Source: Ochrobactrum sp. BTU1 (GTDB lineage Bacteria; Pseudomonadota; Alphaproteobacteria; Rhizobiales; Rhizobiaceae). Taken from it: a stretch of DNA of 64,000 bases. The notes beneath the pieces were generated by a model, which saw only the letters and a program-made list of their open reading frames with translations, did not search any database and was not told where the DNA came from. The stretch is from NCBI GenBank assembly GCA_018798825.1, contig CP076354.1:1302001-1366000 (forward strand), written 5' to 3'. The position numbers and the translations under genes were made by a program. Below are positions 55,368 to 64,000 of the stretch, one piece after another; within the stretch, counting starts at the first letter, position 1; the number at the start of each line of letters is the position of its first letter.

Positions 55368-57929
55368 ATGGCAGAGTTTCCTAAGAAAGCGAAAGTAGTC
55401 ATTGTCGGACTGGGCGGCATCGTTGGCGCATCCGTCGTCCATCACCTGATCGAGCGTGGCTGGGACGATATTGTTGGCATTGATAAATCAGGCATTCCCA
55501 CCGATATCGGCTCCACCGCACACGCGTCTGATTTCTGCTATGCAACCAGCCATGATTTTCTATCGTGCTGGACAACGCTTTACTCCATCGATTTCTATGA
55601 AAAGATGGGCCATTACGCGCGCGTCGGCGGCATCGAAGTTGCCCGCGTCGGCGACGATTCCCGCATGGAAGAACTAAAGCGCAAAGTCGCATCCGGCAAA
55701 GCTTTCGGCACACGCGCCCGCCTGATGGAGCCTGCGGAAGTCAAAGAGAAATTCCCGCTAATCGAAGAAAGTCTTGTTCAGGGCGGCTTGTGGGACCCGG
55801 ATGCAGGTCTCGTTATTCCGCGCTCGCAGACGGTGGCGGGCAAGCTGATTGACCAGGCCGAAGCAGCTGGCAAGCTTCAGAGCTTCGCCAATACCCCCGC
55901 ACAGTCGCTTGTTGTTGAAAATGGGCGCATCAAGGGCGTTGTCACCCATCGCGGTACGATCGAAGCGGATTATGTTGTGATCTGTGCCGGTCTCTGGGGC
56001 CGTCTGATTGCCGAGATGGTTGGCGAAGACCTGCCAGTCATGCCGATTGACCATCCGCTCACTTTCTTCGGTCCCTATAATGAATTTGCAGGAACCGGTA
56101 AGGAAATCGGCTGGCCGCTCATGCGCGATCAGGGCAACTCAGCCTATATGCGCGACACCGGCGACCCGAAGACGGCCGAAGGTGGCCAGATCGAATGGGG
56201 CTACTACGAAGAAACCAATCCTCGCCTCTGCCATCCGCGTGATTTGCTTGAAAAGCATGAAGCACGCCTGTCGCCATCACAGCGCGATCTCGACATGGAA
56301 CAGGTACTCGAACCGCTTGAACGCGCCATCGAACTGACCCCGATCCTCGGCGAACTGGGCTACAATGAAAGCCATTCCTTCAATGGTTTCCTTCAGGTCA
56401 CGACTGATGGCGGTCCTTCAATGGGCGAAAGCCAGAAGGTGCGCGGCCTCTGGTATGCAGTTGCGATCTGGGTCAAAGACGGCCCCGGCATGGGCAAGCT
56501 CATTGCTGACTGGATGACAGATGGCCGTACAGCAATCGATCACCACGCTATCGACTATTCGCGCTTCTATCCGCATCAGATGACCGAGCAGTTCATATGG
56601 GATCGCTGCACCGAAACGGCGATGAAGGTCTATAATCCGGCAGTGCATCCGCGCGAACCATTTTCCAAAGGCCGCAATATTCGTCGCTCCCCTTTCTATG
56701 AGCGTGAAAAGGAACTTGGCGGCCACTTCATGGAGCTGGGCGGCTGGGAGCGCGCGCACGGCTATGCGGCCAACGAACATCTGCTTGAGAAATATGGCGA
56801 CCGCATTCCGGTCCGTGAGAACGAGTGGGACAATCGCCATTTCTGGCGCGTTTCCAACGCTGAGCATCTCGCACTGAGTGAAGATTGCGGCATTATCAAT
56901 CTGTCGCATTTTGCCATGTACGACATCGAAGGTCCGGATCATGTCGAGCTGATGGAATGGTTATGCGCTGCCAAGATCGGCGGCGATGCCAATATCGGCA
57001 AAGGCATCTATACGCATTTTCTCGATGATGAAGGCATGGTGCGCGCCGATTTCACGGCCATCCGCATGGCAGACCGCATCCGCATGATCAACGGCGCGGA
57101 TGCCGGTCCGCGCGATTTCCATTATATGCGCCGCGTGGCTGAAGATAAGGGCTTTGATGTCACTATTACCGATGTGACTGAGAAATATGTCACCATCGGC
57201 ATTTGGGGACCGAATGCACGAGACAATCTCAAAAAGGTTGTCGAGAACCCGGAGGGTCTTGACCTCGAGAACTTCGCGTTTGCTGCCATCAAGCCAATCC
57301 GTATTGCAGGCAAGGACGTAACAGCGTTCCGTATTTCCTATGTCGGCGAACAGGGCTGGGAATTGCACATGCGCTACGACGACGGCCTCGCTGTCTGGGA
57401 TGCGCTGCGATCAACCGGGGCAATTGCCGTCGGTGTTGAGACCTATGCGAATACACGCCGCATGGAGAAAAGCCTACGCCTTCAGAATGCAGATCTGCTC
57501 ACTGAATATAATCTGCTTGAAGCTGATCTGGCTCGCCCGAAGGTCAAGGAAGCAGACTTCCGTGGCAAGGCGAAGCATCTTGAGTACAAGGCTCGCGAGC
57601 ATCAGCCAGCCATGCTTTGCACGCTGGTTATGAGCGAGAATGTCGACTCCAAAGGCGTCAAACGCTACCCGGTCGGCATTCTGCCGGTGCTCGACCCTGA
57701 AACGGGTGCAACACTGGTCGATGAGCTCGGACGTCGCTCGTTCACGTCGTCCATCGCCTACGGCCCAACTATCGGCAAGAATCTCGCACTTGCCTATCTG
57801 CCTTGGTCTTACTGCCAGGAAGGCCGGAAGTTGAATGTGGAATATTTCGGAGAGACCTATCCAGTGGAAGTCGTATCGATTGGTTACAAGCCACTCTACG
57901 ACCCGGAAAATCTCAAGCCCCGCAGTTAA
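55368..57929 (+). CDS. Dimethylglycine/sarcosine dehydrogenase-like flavoprotein with GcvT domain
   Basis: 853 residues. Residues ~9-380 are an FAD-dependent DAO domain: VVIVGLGGIVGASVVHHL (GxGxxG) and TDIGSTAHASDF, where His52 matches the covalent FAD site of dimethylglycine dehydrogenase. An FAO_M-type middle segment follows (~380-440). Residues ~470-850 are the folate-binding GcvT and GcvT C-terminal domains (VSNAEHLALSEDCGIINLSHFAMYDIEGPD, YVGEQGWELHMRYDDG, RRSFTSSIAYGPTIGKNLALAYL). It should demethylate an N-methyl amino acid and pass the one-carbon unit to tetrahydrofolate. The substrate is inferred. Confidence 0.88.
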   Translation: MAEFPKKAKVVIVGLGGIVGASVVHHLIERGWDDIVGIDKSGIPTDIGSTAHASDFCYATSHDFLSCWTTLYSIDFYEKMGHYARVGGIEVARVGDDSRMEELKRKVASGKAFGTRARLMEPAEVKEKFPLIEESLVQGGLWDPDAGLVIPRSQTVAGKLIDQAEAAGKLQSFANTPAQSLVVENGRIKGVVTHRGTIEADYVVICAGLWGRLIAEMVGEDLPVMPIDHPLTFFGPYNEFAGTGKEIGWPLMRDQGNSAYMRDTGDPKTAEGGQIEWGYYEETNPRLCHPRDLLEKHEARLSPSQRDLDMEQVLEPLERAIELTPILGELGYNESHSFNGFLQVTTDGGPSMGESQKVRGLWYAVAIWVKDGPGMGKLIADWMTDGRTAIDHHAIDYSRFYPHQMTEQFIWDRCTETAMKVYNPAVHPREPFSKGRNIRRSPFYEREKELGGHFMELGGWERAHGYAANEHLLEKYGDRIPVRENEWDNRHFWRVSNAEHLALSEDCGIINLSHFAMYDIEGPDHVELMEWLCAAKIGGDANIGKGIYTHFLDDEGMVRADFTAIRMADRIRMINGADAGPRDFHYMRRVAEDKGFDVTITDVTEKYVTIGIWGPNARDNLKKVVENPEGLDLENFAFAAIKPIRIAGKDVTAFRISYVGEQGWELHMRYDDGLAVWDALRSTGAIAVGVETYANTRRMEKSLRLQNADLLTEYNLLEADLARPKVKEADFRGKAKHLEYKAREHQPAMLCTLVMSENVDSKGVKRYPVGILPVLDPETGATLVDELGRRSFTSSIAYGPTIGKNLALAYLPWSYCQEGRKLNVEYFGETYPVEVVSIGYKPLYDPENLKPRS

Positions 57930-58034
57930 AGGGCAGACCGAAAAGTGCGACGCGGTTCTCGGAACAAGAGGCGCGCAAAAACAAATAGATAGAGAACTCC
58001 CAACGGTTCAATGAAAATGGGAGACGCTCTAATC
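57930..58034. repeat. Dispersed palindromic repeat (two-hairpin copy)
   Basis: CCGAAAAGTGCGACGCGGTTCTCGG, then GCGCGCAAAAACAAATAGATAGAGAA, then TCCCAACGGTTCAATGAAAATGGGA and GCTCTA. It starts at the stop codon of the preceding gene. The internal AACAAATAGATAGAGAA is shared with the copy at 58530. Confidence 0.75.
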
Positions 58035-58046
58035 GTAAAGCTCAAT

Positions 58047-58075
58047 AAAAAGCCGGGGTTGTGCCCCGGCTTTCT
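58047..58075. terminator. Bidirectional intrinsic terminator
   Basis: A perfect 10-bp stem AAAGCCGGGG / CCCCGGCTTT between the plus-strand dehydrogenase gene and the minus-strand exported protein gene. Confidence 0.85.
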
Positions 58076-58093
58076 CAATTCGTGTTAGTCAAC

Positions 58094-58384
58094 TTATTGA
58101 ATGGTCGCCTTGCCACCCGAAATCGTAATGGTTTCGTCGCCCTTCAGCGCCTCACGATCACCATTCGGGAACGTTACAAAACAACCGCCATTGCAGAAAT
58201 CGACTGTTTCACCAGGTGCCACCAGCATTTCACGCTTCGAAGCGCCTTCAGTCACCACAATGGTCTGAGCCGAGCTGTCGTTGTTAGCAACAGTTGCAGC
58301 ATAAAGACTCGGTATGGAGAACGAAATCGCGAGCATCGCACCGATAGCGACCTTGCCAGCATAATTGACCTGAGTTCTGTTCAT
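58094..58384 (-). CDS. Small exported protein of unknown function
   Basis: 96 residues. Signal peptide KVAIGAMLAISFSIPSLYA followed by ATVANNDSSAQTIVVTEGASKREMLVAPGETVDFCNGGCFVTFPNGDREALKGDETITISGG. The mature ~65 residues look like a small beta domain with one CxxxC (CNGGC) that could form a disulfide or bind metal. No family is recognised. Confidence 0.75.
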   Translation of the reverse strand: MNRTQVNYAGKVAIGAMLAISFSIPSLYAATVANNDSSAQTIVVTEGASKREMLVAPGETVDFCNGGCFVTFPNGDREALKGDETITISGGKATIQ

Positions 58385-58529
58385 ATCGTTTCAGCGTTTC
58401 CGCTGCTCCCGCTACAAGCCGAGTATTCGGCCCCATTGCTCTAAGACAGTTCGCCTGCCTCTTTTCGTAATCATTTATAAGACTTCAAAACTGAACTGCA
58501 ACTGAACGACATATTCATAATTCGCATTA

Positions 58530-58633
58530 AAGCGCATCTCAAAAAGACGGCGGCGGTTTTCGGAACAGGATGCACGCAAAAACAAATAGATAGAGAATTT
58601 CCAACCATTCAGTGAAAACTGGAATTGACTTAA
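58530..58633. repeat. Dispersed palindromic repeat (two-hairpin copy)
   Basis: AGCGCATCTC ... GGCGGCGGTTTTCGG ... GATGCACG, AACAAATAGATAGAGAA, then TTTCCAACC with a TGGAA arm. About 500 bp from the related copy at 57930, and flanking the small exported protein on its other side. Confidence 0.75.
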
Positions 58634-58638
58634 GGCGT

Positions 58639-61233
58639 TCAGACTTTGTCGTCATGTTCAGGCTTTTCGCCCTTCTCAGACTCAGCAGGCTTTTCCTTCC
58701 GCGTCTTTGTAGCGCGTGGGGTATCTTTATTCATAAGCTCGGAAAGCTTTTCGATTTCCGTAACACCAAGAACCAGATCAGTGGAAGACGAGGCCAGCTC
58801 GATACCTTCTGCGTGGAAACGTTCAACAATCTGGAATCGCAGCTCATTCTTGATACCGCCTGTCGATGTAATATCTGCAACATGTGCGTAGATATCGAAC
58901 ACCAGCAGAGAATCCGTCATGCTCTGAAACGCTACGAACGGTTCCGGATTTTTTAGAATTGAAGGATGACTGCGGATGATTTCTAGCAGCAACGTGTGAA
59001 CGCGACGCGGCTCATCGGTATAGGCTGCCTGCACATTAATATCGATTCGGCCAAGCTTGTTACGAAGGGTCCAGTTACCGACATTGCCGTTGATAAGCGT
59101 CGAGTTTGGAACGACAATCGACTGCTTCTGAAAAGTCTCAACTTCGGTTGCACGAACGCTGATCTTTTTTACGATACCGCTAACGGTGCCTGCTTCGACC
59201 CAGTCGCCCACTTTGAACGGACGTTCAGCCAGAAGAATAAGGCCCGAAACGAAGTTCTGGACAATGTTCTGCAAGCCAAAACCGATACCAAGTGACAGAC
59301 CACCAGCAATCAGTGCGAGACTGGACAGATTGAAGCCAGCTGCCGAAACACCAACCAGCGCCGCAAGTACTAGCCCCACATAGCCGACCACCGTGCGGAT
59401 CGAATTACGAACGCCGGAATCTACACGGCCACGCGCCATAACGCTGTTATCAAGCCAGTTCTGGAACCAGCGCGTCATCAGATAGACAACGACGAAAAGC
59501 GCAATACCCGTCAGAATACCCATCAGCGAAATGGAAATATTGCCGATAGGGATACCCGTCATCAGATTATAGAAAGTGCTTTTCAGCTCCGACCATTGGA
59601 AACCAAACTGCATCAGCACAAGCGGTATGCCGACCAGCGCCACCGCAAAATTGATCAGAATGCCAACGCCAAGCCCGATTTGGTCAAGTGTCGCTTCATC
59701 AAAATGGAAGCGGTCACGCATAACCCGACCAATCGGGCTGGACGCAAAGGCTTGTTCTTCCGAAATTGCACGACCGGTCAAAAAGCCAAGATACATCGTG
59801 ACGAGGAACGCTCCGGTAACAACGATCTGCTGTGCAGCAAAGCGTGCAAGTCCGATAAAGCCAAGACCAGCTGCGATAATCGGCAAAAGACCAAGGACGA
59901 TCAGGAATATCCTGAACATCTTAGGCCAGGGGCGGACGCCCTCTTCTCCGTCTTTTTCTATTGGCTTCACAAAGGCGACGATGAGGATCAGAACGCCGAT
60001 CACGACCGTCGAAAGCAAGCTTTTCGCCATCGTCAAAGAGAGCGGCGAGGAAAGAACCTGGTTTACTTTGCTGAAAAACGAGTCAAGCCCGTTAATCAAT
60101 GCCATGCCTGTAATCAGCCAGACGAGAACTCGACCTGGGCGTGGCGCGACCGGCACCAACCGCCATGCTGGTGTGTATGGGCTTATACAGGCAAACGCCA
60201 GCCGGCTGATAAAGAACACGATGCCTAAAACGACGAAGAGCGACTGCAGAAGCCCTGCAATATCAGGTCTTAAAACATTGAAGTAATTGAGAAAGAAATA
60301 GGTTGTTGCCAGAAACACACCGACAGCACCCGATGGGATCGCTGTCGACCAGAATGCAACCGACAAACGGCTCAGATAAGACGGTGTTTCAATCGTCGGA
60401 TCACGTTCGTAAAGCGAACCGAGAACACGGCGCGCGCCGAGCTGGATGATCAGTGCCGCAACAAATGCGAAAAAGGCCGCGGCGAGAAACGAATTCAGCT
60501 TGAAGGTCGAGACAAAGCGCCACCATGATTTCACGATGCTCCACAGCGAAACCATCTGATCCCCAGCAGCCGAGGTTACTTCAGATCCGAGCGTAAGATC
60601 GAGATTGACGCGCTGAGACAAGGTTTGCGCAAACAGGTCACGGCGCATATTGCCGATTTTCGCCGACATCTGATTGACCGAAAGCGATGCATCTTCCGTC
60701 TCGCCGATAACAGCGTTGATCTCGGCCTTTTCAGCAGTCAGTCGTGCGCGTTCATCCGCAACGATTTGCGGCTCTGCCGGTTGATCGCCGGAGGGGGCGG
60801 CACCCAACTGCTCCAGACGTGTGTTGATTTCCGTCAGCCTTGGACGAAACGCAACACCCGCATCAAGCAGCTTCTTGGAAAGGCCATCAAGCTGTAGCTT
60901 GAGATTTGCGAGCGTCTCATCGCTGGTCGAAGATTTTTGCAGCTGATCGTTGATCGATTTGGTCTGCTGCTTGAGATCATTGATGATCGGCTTTTGTTGC
61001 TGCACCACACCAGAAACGGGTGTGCTAGCTGCCGCAGGTTCTGTTGCTACCGGTGCAGGAGCTTGAGCAGGCGCCGATTGCGGAGCGGAAGGCTGAGCCT
61101 GTTGCGGTTTGTTATCCTGAGCAAACGAATGATCCAGCGCCCCAAGCGACACAGCAAAAGTGGTCATTGCAAATGCAATTGCGCGGAACGTCGGTAAATA
61201 TGCCAATTTAAGCTCTGCCAGTTTCACGATCAC
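58639..61233 (-). CDS. Large MscS-family mechanosensitive channel (DUF3772-type N-terminus)
   Basis: 864 residues. Signal-like start, then a Gln/Ala/Pro-rich linker (DNKPQQAQPSAPQSAPAQ) and a coiled-coil periplasmic region (~70-200, LNDLKQQTKSINDQL-like repeats). About ten membrane segments span ~230-620. The MscS core (~620-800) has LALIAGGLSLGIGFGLQNIVQNFVSGLILLAERPFKVGDWVE, the pore helix and beta domain, and a C-terminal charged tail. The start is a GTG (61233 or 61227) or, less likely, an internal ATG at 61167. It should release solutes on osmotic downshock. Confidence 0.88.
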   Translation of the reverse strand: MIVKLAELKLAYLPTFRAIAFAMTTFAVSLGALDHSFAQDNKPQQAQPSAPQSAPAQAPAPVATEPAAASTPVSGVVQQQKPIINDLKQQTKSINDQLQKSSTSDETLANLKLQLDGLSKKLLDAGVAFRPRLTEINTRLEQLGAAPSGDQPAEPQIVADERARLTAEKAEINAVIGETEDASLSVNQMSAKIGNMRRDLFAQTLSQRVNLDLTLGSEVTSAAGDQMVSLWSIVKSWWRFVSTFKLNSFLAAAFFAFVAALIIQLGARRVLGSLYERDPTIETPSYLSRLSVAFWSTAIPSGAVGVFLATTYFFLNYFNVLRPDIAGLLQSLFVVLGIVFFISRLAFACISPYTPAWRLVPVAPRPGRVLVWLITGMALINGLDSFFSKVNQVLSSPLSLTMAKSLLSTVVIGVLILIVAFVKPIEKDGEEGVRPWPKMFRIFLIVLGLLPIIAAGLGFIGLARFAAQQIVVTGAFLVTMYLGFLTGRAISEEQAFASSPIGRVMRDRFHFDEATLDQIGLGVGILINFAVALVGIPLVLMQFGFQWSELKSTFYNLMTGIPIGNISISLMGILTGIALFVVVYLMTRWFQNWLDNSVMARGRVDSGVRNSIRTVVGYVGLVLAALVGVSAAGFNLSSLALIAGGLSLGIGFGLQNIVQNFVSGLILLAERPFKVGDWVEAGTVSGIVKKISVRATEVETFQKQSIVVPNSTLINGNVGNWTLRNKLGRIDINVQAAYTDEPRRVHTLLLEIIRSHPSILKNPEPFVAFQSMTDSLLVFDIYAHVADITSTGGIKNELRFQIVERFHAEGIELASSSTDLVLGVTEIEKLSELMNKDTPRATKTRKEKPAESEKGEKPEHDDKV

Positions 61234-61601
61234 TGTTTCAACATAAAGCGCGTTAAAGCGGAAGCAAGCCCTACAACATTGGGCCGAAAATCGAAATCGG
61301 TTTTATGACCGACAGAGCCTGATCAATGCAGGATTTTGGTTGTGTGAGCAGCAGATCTTGAACCATCGCAAACCCTTTCATGCGAACCGAGGGGCAGCAG
61401 GTGACAGAAATAGATTCCAATTTGTGAATCGATGCTGTAGGTGTCAACGCTAAGTCCCGATAAAAATACAAAGTTTTTGAATCGGGCTTTGCATAAAATC
61501 GAATAACTAGAGTGGCTTAGACCAATCGGAAAAGCACTCTGGCACTGGCTCATTTCTGCGGAAAGACTGTAGAGGAAAGTCCAAGCGTTTTGATTAAGGG
61601 C
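61234..61601. other. Intergenic region with one strong hairpin
   Basis: No convincing gene. CCCGATAAAAA (61456-61466) and TTTTTGAATCGGG (61474-61486) form a good hairpin. An AGAGTG/CACTCT pair lies around 61509-61540. It should carry divergent promoters for the channel gene and for the downstream plus-strand frame. Confidence 0.4.
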
Positions 61602-62021
61602 ATGAACAACACAGATCGGCGCACTGATCGTTATCATCAGCATGGATTCATGCTGTTTGTAACGTGCGTCCTGTCGTTTGCGGCCTTTATGTTTGCAGTG
61701 GACCTTTCTGCCCTTGGCGATGCAGCCTGCCGCACTGTTCCCAAAAGCATGGCGGCCCAGCAGGTCGAAGACGCGCCTGCGATACCTGGACGCCAGCAAT
61801 CCATGCCTGCGACGCAGCCGTTACGCGCCGTTCTGGCCGAAGCGATTGCCGCTAAAATCAAGGCAACCTATCCTGACGGAAATGGTGCGGGATTGTCGGC
61901 GATGCCGCGTGATCTTGCATTTTTCGACGCAAAACCAGTCGAATCCGCAAGGACAAACACGATTTTGAGACTTTCGCGGAGCACATATGCTCCCGCACGC
62001 GCGCCACCAAGGAGCGCCTGA
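61602..62021 (+). CDS. Putative single-span membrane/exported protein
   Basis: 139 residues from the ATG at 61602 (MNNTDRRTDRYHQHGFMLF), with AAGGG just upstream. One hydrophobic segment (FMLFVTCVLSFAAFMFAVDL) followed by a polar Ala/Pro-rich tail ending in Arg/Ser/Pro. No family is recognised. It precedes secDF on the same strand by 115 bp. Its composition is less convincing than that of its neighbours, so it may be a chance frame. Confidence 0.45.
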   Translation: MNNTDRRTDRYHQHGFMLFVTCVLSFAAFMFAVDLSALGDAACRTVPKSMAAQQVEDAPAIPGRQQSMPATQPLRAVLAEAIAAKIKATYPDGNGAGLSAMPRDLAFFDAKPVESARTNTILRLSRSTYAPARAPPRSA

Positions 62022-62136
62022 AAGTCGTCACTGAGATTGGCCGTAGTCAATCCTGAATCATTTACGAAGAAATGCGCTTTAAGCTTTTGTATTCATTACG
62101 AAATTTGAATGCGCTCAATATCCGGAACTTCAACTC

Positions 62137-64000
62137 ATGCGTACTTCTAAATGGGTCGCTGTGCTATATGGCCTGATCGTTCTGATCGGCGTCATCATCG
62201 CCTTGCCCAATTTCTTCACACAGCAGCATCTCGACGCGATGCCGTCGTGGTTCCCTAAACGACAGGTAACGCTCGGCCTCGATCTGCGTGGCGGCTCCTA
62301 CCTTGTTCTTGAAGTGGATGCAGCTGGTCTCAAAAAAGATCGTATGCGTGCGCTGCTTGATGATGCACGCGGCAAGCTGCGCGCTGAACGCATTCAGCCA
62401 CAATCGATCCGCGCCGTTGGTGATTCCGTCATCGTGACGATCCCTGACGCCGATCAGCGTGCAAAGGCCGAGACCGCGCTCAAAACCCTGATTTCTCAGG
62501 TTAACACGAGCGGCTTCGGCGCAGCGATCAACGATATCGACGTCACGTCCAGCGACAATCAGATCCGTCTGACGCTGACACAGGCTGGTTTCACCTATCG
62601 CCTTGATTCAGCGCTTCAGCAGAGCCTTGAAATCATTCGCCAGCGTGTTGACCAGGTCGGCGTTGCCGAGCCTTCGATCCAGCGCGTTGGTTCCGACCGT
62701 ATCGTTGTTCAGCTTCCGGGCCTTCAGGACCCGGCACAACTTCGCCAGCTTCTCGGAAGCACCGCGAAGATGAGCTTCCACATGGTGGCTGACGCAAATC
62801 CGAATGATGCACCGCCTCCGGGTGTCAGCATCCTGCCGGATTCCAAAGATCCAAACATCAAATACCCAATTGAAGATCAGGTTGCCCTGTCCGGTGAGCG
62901 TCTTACCGATGCGCGTGCAGGATTTGATCAGCGCACCAACGAACCAATCGTTTCGTTCCGCTTCGACAGCCTCGGCGCCCGTCAGTTTGCTGACATCACC
63001 ACCAAGAACGTCAATCGCCCATTTGCTATCGTTCTCGACGGCAAGGTGCTGAGCGCGCCGGTCATCCGCGAACCGATTACCGGTGGTAACGGCCAGATCA
63101 GCGGCAGCTTCACGGTTCAGGACAGTGTTGTTCTCTCAGCATTGTTGCGTGCAGGTGCTCTCCCTGCCCCGCTGACGGTTATCGAAGAACGTACGGTTGG
63201 TCCTGACCTTGGTGGCGACGCCATCAAGATGGGGCTGATCACCGGTATCGCTGGCTTTATCCTCGTCGCGATCTTCATCCAGCTCCTTTACGGCGTCTGG
63301 GGTCTGATTGCCAACGTAGCGCTTCTGCTCCACACGTTGCTGACCTTCGCAGCACTGAGCCTAATCGGTGCGACACTGACACTGCCCGGTATCGCCGGTA
63401 TTATTCTGGGTATCGGTATCGCGGTTGACGCGAACATTCTCATCAACGAACGTATTCGAGAAGAAACGAAAAGAGGCCTTGGTGCCATGGCAGCCCTCGA
63501 CCGAGGCTTCCATAGCGCTTTTGCTACAATCGTTGACTCCAACGTCACCTCGCTGATTTCGACCCTGCTCCTCTTCATGTTCGGTACAGGCCCGGTACGC
63601 GGCTTTGCTGTTGCCATGATGCTCGGCATCGTAATCTCGATGTTTACCGACGTGACGCTGGTTCGCATGGCGATGGGTTGGTATGTGCGTCGTCGCAAGC
63701 TCAAGGTGCTTCGCATTGAGCCACTGGTAAGGATCGCGCCTGAAAACCCTAACTTCCGCTTTATGAATGCGCGCTTCTTCGGCATCGGCGTTTCCATCGT
63801 CCTGTCGATTGCTTCGATCGCGCTCTTCTTCAAGCCGGGGCTGAATTACGGCATCGACTTCAAGGGCGGCATTCAGGCGGAAATCACCACGTCGCAACCT
63901 GCTGATCTGGCGCAATTGCGTGAGAAGCTCGGCGGACTTGGCCTTGGTGAAGTTGCCCTGCAGTCTGCTGGCAGCCCAAATGATGTGCTGATCCGTATTC
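62137..64000 (+). CDS. secD: Protein translocase SecDF fusion, partial (C-terminus outside window)
   Basis: The first 621 codons are visible. SecD part: an N-terminal membrane segment, VTLGLDLRGGSYLVLEVD, the P1 domain (RQRVDQVGVAEPSIQRVGSDRIVVQLPGL), and VGPDLGGDAIKMGLITGIAGFIL with the transmembrane block GIAGIILGIGIAVDANILINERIREE. The SecF part then begins at ~residue 530 with FMNARFFGIGVSIVLSIASIALFFKPGLNYGIDFKGG. The two are in one frame without a stop, so this is a SecD-SecF fusion. It uses the proton gradient to aid export through SecYEG. The 3' end is cut by the window edge. Confidence 0.96.
   Translation, partial: MRTSKWVAVLYGLIVLIGVIIALPNFFTQQHLDAMPSWFPKRQVTLGLDLRGGSYLVLEVDAAGLKKDRMRALLDDARGKLRAERIQPQSIRAVGDSVIVTIPDADQRAKAETALKTLISQVNTSGFGAAINDIDVTSSDNQIRLTLTQAGFTYRLDSALQQSLEIIRQRVDQVGVAEPSIQRVGSDRIVVQLPGLQDPAQLRQLLGSTAKMSFHMVADANPNDAPPPGVSILPDSKDPNIKYPIEDQVALSGERLTDARAGFDQRTNEPIVSFRFDSLGARQFADITTKNVNRPFAIVLDGKVLSAPVIREPITGGNGQISGSFTVQDSVVLSALLRAGALPAPLTVIEERTVGPDLGGDAIKMGLITGIAGFILVAIFIQLLYGVWGLIANVALLLHTLLTFAALSLIGATLTLPGIAGIILGIGIAVDANILINERIREETKRGLGAMAALDRGFHSAFATIVDSNVTSLISTLLLFMFGTGPVRGFAVAMMLGIVISMFTDVTLVRMAMGWYVRRRKLKVLRIEPLVRIAPENPNFRFMNARFFGIGVSIVLSIASIALFFKPGLNYGIDFKGGIQAEITTSQPADLAQLREKLGGLGLGEVALQSAGSPNDVLIRI

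Noticed and set aside
61572..61582. GAGGAAAGTCC, the hallmark 5' motif of RNase P RNA
   Set aside because: No partner elements (ACAGAA...GGCTTA) follow at the right distance and a reading frame begins 20 bp later, so it is a chance match.
61323..61799. A 158-codon minus-strand frame upstream of the mechanosensitive channel gene
   Set aside because: No start signal or domain; it overlaps the hairpin region and the plus-strand candidate frame.
1..64000. CRISPR arrays, prophage, transposase genes
   Set aside because: No regularly spaced direct repeats, phage structural or integrase genes, or transposases were seen; the repeats present are palindromic intergenic elements.

Overview
The window looks like chromosomal DNA of an alphaproteobacterium of the Brucellaceae (Brucella/Ochrobactrum group). 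This is inferred from an Omp25/Omp31-family porin-like protein, a CobR-type corrin reductase, a fused SecDF, an entericidin-type lipoprotein, a DUF1127 protein beside a LysR regulator, and several copies of a ~100 bp palindromic intergenic repeat. No species call is possible without a search. I see no prophage, insertion sequence, plasmid function or CRISPR array.

Layout. 1-10.8 kb is mostly housekeeping: the start of an ABC-F ATPase (cut by the left edge), an aminotransferase-homoserine dehydrogenase pair, two lipoproteins (one carrying an M15-type peptidase domain), two identical tRNA-Glu genes in tandem, a free-standing DUF2218 protein, sfsA, map, radC and an outer membrane protein. 11.0-17.4 kb is a compact dipeptide-use operon: M19 dipeptidase, periplasmic binding protein, two permeases and two ATPases.

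17.5-48.0 kb is dominated by cobalamin (vitamin B12) biosynthesis in several transcription units on both strands: cobL followed by a siderophore-interacting flavoprotein (minus); cobG-cobH-cobI-cobJ (plus); cobR (minus); cobA-cobB-cobC-cobD (minus); cbiD-cobK (plus) converging on cobM (minus); terB-cobE (minus); and a long minus-strand run cbtB-cbtA-cobU-cobW-cobN-cobO-EamA headed by a cobalamin riboswitch, with cobQ just upstream. The set has the oxygen-dependent CobG and CobN but no CobF. Instead there is CbiD plus a CobJ whose N-terminal half is CbiG-like, and a separate CobE, so ring contraction/deacylation and C1 methylation appear to use a hybrid of the aerobic and anaerobic routes. CobS, CobT, BluB and the lower-ligand steps are not in the window. 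A TetR-MFS efflux pair, a TerB protein and a TSUP permease are interleaved.

48.2-64 kb holds a valine-catabolism pair (acyl-CoA dehydrogenase, mmsB), an unexplained structured intergenic region, a GT-C glycosyltransferase, an entericidin-like lipoprotein, a LysR/DUF1127 divergent pair, a GlxA-type AraC regulator with a strongly structured 5' leader, a dimethylglycine/sarcosine dehydrogenase-like FAD+GcvT protein, a large mechanosensitive channel, and the start of secDF, cut by the right edge. Positions and motifs were read directly from the sequence; all family assignments are from recognition, with no database search.
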